From assembly GCA_022605405.1 (NCBI GenBank), contig JABYQQ010000014.1, positions 434,001-498,000 of the forward strand: 64,000 nt of DNA, read 5' to 3'. Position 1 is the first letter of the stretch. Each line of letters begins with the position of its first letter. Source of the stretch: Earliella scabrosa (Eukaryota; Basidiomycota; Agaricomycetes; Polyporales; Polyporaceae). The notes below the pieces were generated by a model. That model was not told the origin of the DNA. It ran no database searches and saw only the letters and a program-made list of their open reading frames with translations. The position numbers and the translations under genes were made by a program. Shown one piece after another: positions 54,945 to 64,000 of this stretch.

Positions 54945-57031
54945 TCAGGAGCTCTCGAGCTTCTCTCCACCGCGCTCATCGCCGGCCGTCTTCACCGGTC
55001 CACTGAAGTGGAACCGGCCCCAGCACGCCCAGCACGCGCCGACGAGAACGAACACGCCGCCGATCGCGACGATCGCGTAGTTCATGTTCAGCGCCGTCGT
55101 GGGCCGCGCGGTCGGAAGGATGAACAGCACGCAGATGAAGACCGTGAACTGCCAGCGTCCAAATTTGAGGAGAAGAGTGGAGGGGTGGGGGGAAGAGACA
55201 CTCACAAGGAAGCTCGCGACGTTCACGGCCCACGACCATCGCCCGAGCGAGAACGGGCCGCGCTCGAGCAGGCTGTGCGACGTTCTGAATGTGAACGTCC
55301 TGTACGCGATTGATCAGTAGAAGCAGAGACTCACGTGGTGCTCGGCCAGAAGACGCGGATGATGATCGGCTGCAGGTAGCTCAGCATGACGGCGATAGCC
55401 GCCGAGGACAGGATCGCATTGAACTGCCGTCACACATCCGTCAGCCCAACGACACCATTCCTGCTTCAAAGTGCGACGTACCGCGACCGCAGACCCGATA
55501 TATGCGCATGAAATGATGCACCCGACGAGCACCGACGTCCACACGCCGACATACGGGGCCTGGAACCGGTTCAGGGCCATGTAGTGTCTCTTCATGGGGA
55601 ACGCGTTGTCCCGCGCGAGCGCATAGAACAAGCGCGAGCTCGCCGTGAACGCCGTCACAGCGGCCATGAACTGCGCGAGCGCGACAACCGTCAGGCACAT
55701 GAGCGTGAGGCGTGGGCCGACCGCGTCATAATAGAGCTGCGCGATGGGGATCGCGAACGCGGTGCCCTGGACGGACGCGATGCTCTGGACCGAGAAGAGG
55801 AGGGCGAGCATGTACGCGAGCCCGATGAGCCAGGAGCCGACGATGCTGCCGACGACGGCGAGCGGGGCGAGGAACTCGGCGCGCTTGGCTTCTTCGGCGA
55901 CTTGGGCGGCGGTCTCGCACCCTTCGAGCGTGTAGACGGCTTGTAGGAATCCGAGGAGGACGACGAAGCCGCGGTTGCCCCACCCTGTGAAGCTGGACGG
56001 GAGAGGGATGAGCATATGCATTCTGTGGACTTGTGGGGGGCACGTACTCTTCGTAATCCGTGAAGACAAACAACGCGCTGTTCTGGTGAGATGGTATGCA
56101 TGATTAGTTGGGGAGAAGGATGCATGCGGGTCGGTCACGTACCTTCACTGGTGCCTTGACCAGGAGCGCGATGACGAGCACAAAGGTGCCTCCCAGAGTC
56201 CACCACAAGTTGAACGAGCTCATATGCCCGATCGCTTTCGTCCCAATGGTGTTGATGATGCCAGAAGCAATGTTCACGCCCCAAGCGATTGCGGCTATCT
56301 CGACTCTCGTGAGAGTACGGCCTTGTCCGACCTCGGCCAGCGACGCGAGGTAGAGGGCGACGCTCAGGTTCCCCGACGTCCCGGTGAACGTCATGGCGAT
56401 GCTGTATATCCAACCCGTCTTTGAGGCGGTTCAGACGCGTGGAAATGCGCATATAGTGAGGGACGCACACAAACTGCGGGAAGGTCAGGGCAGCTCGTTG
56501 CACCAAGGAACGCGGAACTTACAGCCAAGCATCGAAATCTCGGGCTTCATTTTGCAGACCCAGAAGTACAGCCCGCCCATGGTGGGACTTGGGGGCATAC
56601 GTTCTCAGATGTGGGGTAGGAGGGGTGGATGATGGTTCGGACTCACTATGCGCTACATATCTCCGCCAGCGACAGTGCGATCAGGAGCATGAACAGACTG
56701 CATATCTGCCAGCGTGCGCACCGTGTCAGTGCGCGAAACGTATGAGTGAAAGGAACATACGCACATTCCATCCCCAAAACAGCCCCAGCGGCCCACCCGA
56801 GAACAAGCCCGTCTGGAACGCGCTGCTCATGCCCGTCAAGATACCGATGGCGCAGAACGAGATGCCCAGGACGCCAAAGAGCGACATGTCGCGCCTGAAC
56901 TCGCTCTTGTACCCCAGCTCGCGCAGCCGTTGGTCCGACCTCGCAGCTGCTGCATCTCCGGACGGCTTGAAGGTGCCGGTGGCCCTGTCGACGCTCTGAG
57001 TCTCGATGTCGGGAGACGCGGTCTTCTCCAT
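54945..57031 (-). CDS. Amino-acid/GABA-type permease 2 (APC superfamily)
   Basis: Ten exons: 57031-56765, 56705-56647, 56587-56523, 56473-56469, 56418-56143, 56082-56048, 55992-55482, 55423-55335, 55272-55206 and 55148-54945, giving 525 residues. Exon lengths equal those of permease 1 except for the first and last. It has the same family words (GISFCAIGILTGMSSAF, YPTMGGLYFWVCKMKPE, FTGWGNRGFVVLLGFLQAVYTLEGCE) with a longer hydrophilic end (KTAGDERGGEKLESS). Start: first ATG of the frame (MEKTASPDIETQS). It is probably plasma-membrane uptake of an amino acid or amine. All donors are GT. Confidence 0.93.
56469..56473 (-). other. 5-nt micro-exon of permease 2
   Basis: TTTGT lies between introns of 49 (CTGAC branch, CCGCAG end) and 50 bases (GTGCGT start, CTGAAC branch). 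It gives GFCTGWIYSIA, the same Phe-Cys as in permease 1 although the five bases differ at two positions. Confidence 0.8.
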
Positions 57032-57775
57032 CGCGGCGGACGTTGACGGGATGGGGGTCGAGCGCAAGTCCGGCTCCTTGACTCGAGCACTTACTCATAA
57101 AGCTCGCGAGAACTTGCATGGAATCTCCACGGCAGAGCATGAGACCGCATGGGTGTGATTGACGACCAGAGAAGACGCAGGTTGATCAATTTTCCAGGCC
57201 ATGTCAAGGTGAATGATGGACGGCGTCGAGTACAGCATGTATGGAGCACCACGTATCATCGGTCGGTGCAGAGTCCGTTAACTAGATGGGTTGTGAGATG
57301 TCCGCAGAGGTTGATAGCGTTCAGGCTGTGGATATCGGCGCTCGAAGTGCCAACTCGGAAGGTCGGTCCTTTCATCCGCAGACGATAATACCTTCAGGAC
57401 GGAGGCCGTAAACCGACAGCTATAAGTACCGAGGCTTTGGAAGGCGAGAGAGAGTTACGAGAGCTTCCAGTAAGTAGCAAGAACCGTGAGGAGTAGCTGG
57501 TAGTAGCCAAGGTACTTGGGATTAGGGATTCGTAACCGTGGGAAAAGATCAATGTCTATGGCAGCCAAACCCTAAGTACTTACTTGGCACTTAAGTCTTA
57601 CGCCGACTCTGCAGTCTGCACTCATTCTAGATAGAGCTCCCTGGTGAGCACTGAGCACAGCTAGATCCTTCTTCTGTTCCATCTCTGCAGCCAGTCCGAG
57701 GACACTAGAAGCAGACTTGCGCAAGAAATCCCTGTGCACACGGAACACACGTCTACGGGCTGCTGAACTAGACGC
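57032..57775. promoter_or_regulatory. Divergent promoter region of permease 2 and the GH5 gene
   Basis: No gene. GCTATAAGTAC at about 57419 is a possible TATA box. Two repeats of AAGTACTT/AGTAC words are near 57500-57600. Confidence 0.35.
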
Positions 57776-60700
57776 ATGACTCTCTCTCGCACTGCATCCG
57801 ATGCTTCCTTCATCCTCGTTGGATCAGAGAACACCCAGGACAAGCCTAGTTCCGACAAGCCCAGTGCTCCGGAGTCGTACGCGCATGACTGGTCGTCTGC
57901 TGGAACCGGGGGCAAGATCTATCTCCACGGGAGACACTTTGTGGATGGATACGGACGGGTGTGCCAGCTCCGCGGGGTGAACTTGTCAGGGAACTGCAAG
58001 ACGTGCGTAACATCCTCTTCGTCTCGCCACTCCTCTTTCTGCCCCTCTCCGGCTCACTGAGACGCATCCAAGTCCAGTGAACCATGACCATGACTCCTTC
58101 CCAGCCAACCACGCGGACGTCACGTTCGTCGGACGACCATTCCCCATTGAAGACGCTCCGGACCATTTCGCACGTCTACGCAGATGGGGCTTGACTTTCG
58201 GTGAGTATCATAGAACGCATATTACTCCGTTCATGTCTCATTCATCACTCAGTCCGTTTCCTCATTACGTGGGAGGCGGTCGAACACACTGCCCCGTGAG
58301 TGCCGTTTACCTCGTTTGCCAGCTATCACCTTACCCGTCCCCGAAGCGGTGTGTACGACACCGACTACCTCCAATATGTGCGCAAGCTTCTATCTATGAT
58401 GCCCCAGTACGGCCTCATCGCCTTCGTCGCGCTCCACCAAGACGTATGGTCGAGGTACTCGGGAGGTTCGGGGGCGCCAGCGTGGACACTCGAAGCGGTC
58501 GGGTTCGACCTGCACGGGCTCGAGGAGCCTGGCGCAGCTTGGTTGAAGGGCGTCAGAGGCGGAGGTCATACAGAGGACGAGAGGGGCCTGTGGCCTTGCG
58601 GGTACCAGAAGCTCGCGGCAGCAACCATGGCGTACGTGGCACGAAACCTGAGACTCCCATGTTCCCGCTGAACGCGATTTAGGACGTGTTTCTGGGCGGG
58701 CGACATGTTCGCGCCGAAGCTGAAGGTCAAGACGCAGGACAGTCGCGATGTCACGATCCAGCAGTTCCTGCAGGATTCTTTCCTGAACATGTGGGAGCTC
58801 ATCGCGAGGACGTTGGGCGACCTAGAAGCGGTCATCGGGTTTGAGGTGAGTTTCAGACTGCGTAGGGACCCCTGGTATGAGCTGACGGGTCGGTAGATGA
58901 TGAACGAGCCTCATAGAGGCTACATAGAACTGCAGTCAATGCACGCATTCGACTACAACACCGACCTCCATCTCGGTCACGTCCGTACGGTGTCACTTCC
59001 CAGCTCCTACCCCACGTCTGATCCTGACGCATACATGCGCATACAGCCACCGCGTTCCAGTCGTTCATGCTCGGCGCCGGGCATCCGACCGCAGTCGGGC
59101 ACTGGACGCGCTCCTTCCCTATGCCCACGCGCCTCACGTCTCAGCGCGTCATCAACACGGCCGGCCAGAAGGCATGGCTCAGCGACGGACCGACGCAGGG
59201 CAAGTGTCTTTGGGAGATGCACGGGGTCTGGGGCTGGGACCAGAAGAAGAACGAGGGCGTCGTGCTGCGCGAGAGCTACTTCAAGCAGGATCCAGCGACG
59301 GGAAAGGAGGTGGGTGGCGATCGCTGTACGCGTGTTGCTGGCGGAGGCGTAACTGACGAGCTGCAGATTGACTGGTACACGGACTTCTACTACCCGCTAG
59401 TGAAGAAGTGGGCGGAGCGAGTTCGAAGCGTCTCCTCCCCAGACAAGATCGTTCTGTGCGAGCCTATCCCGAACGAGGTTTGACCTTCCTCGCCTGTCCT
59501 TGGCCTTGCATTGATCTTTTCGCTTCCTTTCGCTTGCAACAGTTTTGCCCCAAGTCTTGGACGCCGGAGCGCCGCCCCTCCAACATGGTGTTCGCGCCGC
59601 ATTGGTGGGTATTCGCGCGGACATGTCTGCGCCCTCGCTCATGTACGGCCCGACAGGTACGACCTCAAGTCCCTGTTCCTGAAAGCGTTCAGCAACTTCA
59701 CGGTGAACGTCCAGGGTCTGTCCAGGGTGCGTTCGGCTGGCATGGAACCCGAAGGCCTCCACGACGGTCGCTGACACCCTCGCCCTCTCTCTTTCGCAGG
59801 GCATGTTCCCACTGAAGGCGTTCTATTGGGGTCAGAAGGGCGCGAGGGACAACTTCTCGCTGCAGATTCGTAACATTGTCGAGCACGGGTACAAGGCTCT
59901 AGGGGAGACGCCGGTTATTATTGGCGAATGCGGTATCCCGATGGACATGAAGTGAGCTCCTCCGGAAGCGTTCACAATCTGTGTAGTACTAACTCGAGTC
60001 TAACTGCAGCAAGGGTGAGGCGTTCGAGACGGACAGATGGGACTGGCAGATGAAGATGATGGACGCCATGCTCACCGCGCTTGAAGGCTCCCTAGTCGGC
60101 TTCACGTGAGTCGCCACCGTCCTTGATCCCACCACTCTCCTCCGCCCTTCCAGATTGTCATGTTGTTCTCACACCGGGTTCTTATCACGCGCAGGCTGTG
60201 GAACTACAACCCAGATAACGACGACAGGACGGGCGACGACTGGAACGGGGAGAACTTCTCGTGGTTCAGCCAGAAGCGCGCGCTGCCCACCTCGTGGCTC
60301 GACTACAGCCAGACGTCGCCCACGCTCGACAACGGCGCGCGCATCCTCCGCGCGGTCGTGCGCCCGTACCCCGCAAAGACGGCAGGCGTGCCTCTCCGCT
60401 TCCAGTACGAAATCAACTCGAGCGAGTTCACGTTCGAGTGGGTCGTTCCAGAAGGCAGCGTTTCTGCTTCTGCGACATCCCCACCCCCGGCGACAGAGCC
60501 TAGCGTCAACAGCCCCCCTCGGACCGGCATGCCGCCGCTCACGACGAACCGGACGGAGATCTTCCTACCCTGGCAGCTCACGCACGACCGCACGGTCGTC
60601 GTCCAGGGGCTGGCGAAGGAGGACCGATGGGCGTACGACGAGGCGCGGCAGACGCTCACCATCGTCGCGCACAACAACGCCCCCGGTACGGTGCACCGCG

Positions 60701-60840
60701 TGAAGGTCGGGGTGCGGCCGCTCCCGAAGCCGGTGTTCGTGCTGACCGACTTCTGGAGCGACTTTGGCGACCAGGTCCTGTTTGGCGGATTTGTGCTGCT
60801 CAGCGTGCTCGTCTTTGTGCTTTCGCGCTGGTTGGCGTGA
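57776..60840 (+). CDS. GH5_12 glycosidase, sterylglucosidase/glucosylceramidase type
   Basis: Thirteen exons: 57776-58002, 58073-58200, 58253-58295, 58347-58631, 58683-58845, 58897-58984, 59047-59309, 59367-59477, 59543-59604, 59657-59726, 59800-59951, 60010-60105 and 60195-60840, giving about 777 residues. The GH5 barrel shows GRVCQLRGVNLSGN, FLITWEAVEHTAPG, the acid/base Glu286 in FEMMNEPHRGY and the nucleophile Glu523 in PVIIGECGIP. Layout and length match fungal EGCrP2-like enzymes that remove glucose from ergosterol glucoside and glucosylceramide. A beta-rich C-terminal domain precedes a final hydrophobic helix (LFGGFVLLSVLVFVLSRWLA) with no signal peptide, suggesting a tail anchor. The second exon junction (CCAAG acceptor) is the weakest. 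Confidence 0.88.
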
Positions 60841-61970
60841 GTGGGAGCGCGGAAGCCGAGAACTCGTGGATGGTAGATGTGAGGGTAGGCTTTGGGCGCG
60901 CTGGTCGCGCAGGACCGGGACTTGTTCGTCGGACCGACTCGGACGTATTCTGTTGCGTTGGCTTCTTGGTTGAGCGTTGTTCCTAGACCTGTCATGGCTC
61001 GTGGGATCTCTGCTATCTATGCTATCTGCGGACGCTGCTTATCCCGCCGATATTTCCCATGGGGGTCTGGGTCGGAGATGGAGATAGGTCGACGGTACGC
61101 TTGCATAGTCGATGTCGGTGTCGCTGATCGCAGTGCGCGTTGAGTTGTTGGCCCGATATTGATGTATCGGTCGGCGGGCATGTTGGTCAAGTAAGTGCGG
61201 TCCTTTCCTGATCAAGACTCGTCGCTGGTTCTGGGATTGACGTCTCTTCAGGTCTTGGGACGAGATCACACACGCAATGGCCGTGCGAGGCGGCGGCCTG
61301 ATCGCATCCAGTGCGCCCACGAGAAGGGAGTGTCTGACAGCGGTCCGCAGTTACGCGACTACTGCGTCCTCTGCCGGCCTTTACCGGTGCTGAGGATGGG
61401 TGGGTGTCTCGCTCGTATCTCACGAACGTGCTTGTTGCCTCTTGCCCGCCGTCACTTGAAGGGCCACTCGTCGAGAGTCGCTCTAGTATGGAAGTTGAGA
61501 CGTAGGTGCCATCTAGCGCTGCGCACGTACTCATGTTGTGGTTCCCTGCCAGAACACTTGCGTAGACGTCACGCTCATGGGATCGAATCAACATTCCATG
61601 AGAGACACGCTATCGACGCATGGACCAGGTATGTCTCCCGCCTCTGCTCTGATGCAAGACTCTATTCACCTAAACGAAGAGTCACGCATCTTCAGCACTG
61701 GTGTCGCGGATGCAATGGTTGCTAGCCGCATGATCTTGATCAGTGAGTGGACCACCGCAACCGACCCATTCCATTCTACGTGAATCTAACTCGCACTTCT
61801 CCAGATTTGCAAGCCCGACGCAGCGCCCTAGCCTCAGGCTCTCAGACACACCGAATGCCACCGACACCATACGATACCCGAGAGAACACAAGGGCGCGCC
61901 TCGTTCTCATGCGCGTATAAAAGGTACTCCTGAGAGTCAGCTACGGACACCAACGCTTCTAGTTGCAACT
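60841..61970. other. Gap between the GH5 gene and oxygenase 5
   Basis: No gene is seen in 1.1 kb. Open frames at 61195-61725 and on the other strand have no family match. It includes the oxygenase 5 promoter, with GCGTATAAAAGG at 61912-61923 as a good TATA box 48 bases before the start. Confidence 0.55.
61912..61923 (+). promoter_or_regulatory. TATA box of oxygenase 5
   Basis: The sequence GCGTATAAAAGG is a canonical TATA element about 50 bases upstream of the start codon at 61971. Confidence 0.55.
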
Positions 61971-63573
61971 ATGCCCGCGACGACGCTCCCGCCTGTTCCT
62001 CACCGTGTCCCACCGCCGACGACCGCTGAGCAGCGTAGGTTGGATCGCGTGCACCCCGAGATACTATGTGCTCACATATCTCTTGCTTTCCGCGCGATAG
62101 TGGAATGGGCAGATCTGCCCATCATCGACTTCTCCAACGCGACGACACCGGAGGGCCGCGCCAAGCTCGCGCCCCAGATGCACGACGCCATGCGCACGCA
62201 TGGCTTCATGTACATCGTCAACCATGGCTTGACCCAAGCGCAGGTGCGTCGACCGTAGTGGGAGAGCCTGTTGGTGGATGCGCTGCTCACACCCTCACGG
62301 ATCGTAGAACGACAGGATGTTCGACATCGCCGACGTGCCCTTCTCCCAGGTGCCGCTCGACGAGAAGCTCAAATACACGAGTGAGATCAAGGAGTCGGGC
62401 TCGTATAGAGGATACAAGCTCCCACGGCTCTGGGTACGCGGACTGCACTGATCCCGGACGAGTGATACCGTCTCACGGGCTGCACACAGGAAATCGAGAA
62501 GGGGGTACATGATCAGATCGAGCACTACCAATGTACGCATGCGTGGTTGGCCACACCAGAGATAGTTCCCGCTCATCGCGATGTCGCCTTATAGTCTTTG
62601 AGCAGGAGAAGCACCCTGAGGCGCTGGATCCGTACCTCCCGGAGATTGGCGCATTCGCGGCGCACAACCACTACAACGTCCTCGTGCCGATTCTCAAGTT
62701 CGTCGTGTCCTGTGTTTTCGTGTCATGCATTTCATGTGCACACGCAGGATGCTCGCGATCGGCATGGAACTGCCGGAAGACTCGTTCCTGAAGGTGCACG
62801 GAGACTTCGAGCTGAATGGCTTTGGTACGTGTCCATGCCTCATGCTTTCATGTTCACCATTCATGATATCCCTGTCGCAGTGCGTTTCATGAAGTAGTAA
62901 GCGGTTGCCACTTTCGTGCACTCCTCTGTCACAGGACCTCTATTAGCTGGCCTCGCTCTCAGGAGGAAGAGCTTAAAACGAAGAACGTGTGGCTGAAGGG
63001 ACACACAGGTGTGTAAGCTGAGCTGTCAGCGTCGTAGGGTCCGAGACTCACAGTTGCCCTATAGACATCGGAACGATCACGATCCTTTGGAGCCAGCCTA
63101 TATCCGCTCTCCAAGTGATGTCTCCTGACGGAAAATGGCGCTGGGTGCGGCACATCGACAACGCACTGGTCTGTACCTCTTCCTCCTCGTTCCTCGATGA
63201 ATTGAAGGAATAACTCACGCTGCGCATATAGGTCATCAACATCGGCGACTCGATGGAGATGCTCTCCGGCGGCTACTACAAGGCGACGATCCACCGCGTC
63301 ATCCAGCCGCCGGTGGACCAGCGCAACCTTGCGCGCGTCGGGATCTTCTACTTCACGATGGCACGAAACGACGCGAAGCTCGTCCCGTTCGACGACAGCC
63401 CTGCGCTGAAGAGGGAGGGCGTGAAGCGCAGGATTGACGACGAGCACGCGCCGACGATGCTCGAGTGGCGGCAGGGCATCATCAAGTCGTACGGCATGAC
63501 GCAACTCAAGAGGAGGAATGAGGTGATCGAGGAGGAGGTTGTGAACGGTATCGTCGTGAAGCACTACAACTAG
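61971..63573 (+). CDS. 2-oxoglutarate/Fe(II) oxygenase 5
   Basis: Ten exons: 61971-62034, 62101-62243, 62308-62433, 62490-62532, 62595-62697, 62748-62824, 62881-62896, 62947-63008, 63065-63168 and 63232-63573, giving 359 residues. Iron ligands are H210, D212 (KGHTD) and H267 (TIHRV), with Arg281 (ARVGIFYF). The layout is the same as the four copies at 43.7-51.6 kb. Exons 5 and 6 are shorter by three and one codons than in oxygenases 2-4. MSPDGKWRWVRHIDNAL groups it with oxygenase 1. It is separated from the other four by two permeases and the GH5 gene. Confidence 0.91.
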
Positions 63574-64000
63574 ACCGCTCTAGCCTGTCACGATTGCCCC
63601 ACGCGATTATGCGGCTTACTTTCAAGATTTGCCCGACTGTTCAAGCGACGTCGCATGATCTCCACAGGTCGGAGCTGTCGTTATCCTACAATTGATCTAA
63701 CGCCGTAACATGTTGCAGTCGCGAGAAGTGTATGTATGCGTGGCACGTTCAGGATCGCTCTATCCGTCGCACATGTGTGTGCAGTGCCTGTCGTACTACG
63801 AGCGTTCGGCATGGGTGTAGTTAATCATGGGACAGACGAGTGATGTGAACCTGAGGTGCGGACATGTAACGCCTCAGGCCTCAAGCCTGAGAGTCAGCGC
63901 ATTCCCTAATCAATGGCGACCACGCAATCGACCCGTCGCCAACCCCTCCGCCAACTCTATGCCAAGGTCGGTGTGTCTGTCAGAATGTGGACCACCGCGG
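63574..64000. other. Right end of the window
   Basis: No complete gene. An ATG at 63913 opens a frame (MATTQSTRRQPLRQLYAK) followed by a possible donor (AAG-GTCGGT). It could be the first exon of a gene beyond the window, but nothing confirms it. Confidence 0.3.

Noticed and set aside
31737..63573. A defined secondary-metabolite cluster
   Set aside because: Oxygenases, permeases and an iron-siderophore transporter occur, but no backbone enzyme (NRPS, PKS, terpene synthase) is present in the window.

Overview
The window is nuclear DNA of a basidiomycete mushroom, most likely an Agaricomycete (Polyporales would fit, but that is inference). Protein genes are cut by many 47-70 bp GT-AG introns with CTRAY-like branch sites. 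The protein families seen (DUF6534, DUF6589, TPR-CHAT, siderophore transporter, GH5_12) and one copia retrotransposon are typical of such genomes. All exon coordinates were derived by eye from splice signals and reading frames.

Left part (1-31.2 kb), repeat-rich and accessory. A unit made of a Ser/Thr-rich one-pass membrane protein ending in PPPY (family A), a smaller one-pass membrane protein (family B) and an opposite-strand TPR-CHAT gene is present three times. Unit 1 is A1 1099-2516, B1 3080-3905 and a CHAT remnant at 4472-5600. Unit 2 is A2 7550-8762, B2 9251-10306 and a CHAT remnant at 17100-17900. Unit 3 is A3 19147-20489 and the only long CHAT gene, 31219 down to 20989; it has no B. 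Three mobile elements have landed here: a 277-bp inverted-repeat element in CHAT remnant 1, an apparently intact 6.5-kb Ty1/copia element just behind B2, and a 6.3-kb inverted-repeat element that splits the long CHAT gene. The last one carries a DUF6589 protein and a RecQ-type helicase with a long coiled-coil tail on opposite strands, and is the best candidate for an undescribed system.

Middle part (31.7-43 kb), mostly housekeeping: a siderophore-iron transporter with an iron-type GATA site in its promoter, hexokinase, mitochondrial ribosomal protein uL14, an isoprenylcysteine methyltransferase, and a DUF6534 membrane protein with an apparent frameshift.

Right part (43.7-63.6 kb): four tandem 2-oxoglutarate/Fe(II) oxygenase genes on the plus strand, two tandem amino-acid permeases on the minus strand, a GH5_12 sterylglucosidase-like enzyme, then a fifth oxygenase. 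The five oxygenases share one ten-exon layout including a 16-nt exon, and the two permeases share a 5-nt exon. The block looks like a lineage-specific expansion by tandem duplication, later divided by the permease/GH5 genes. A common pathway is possible but nothing in the sequence proves it.
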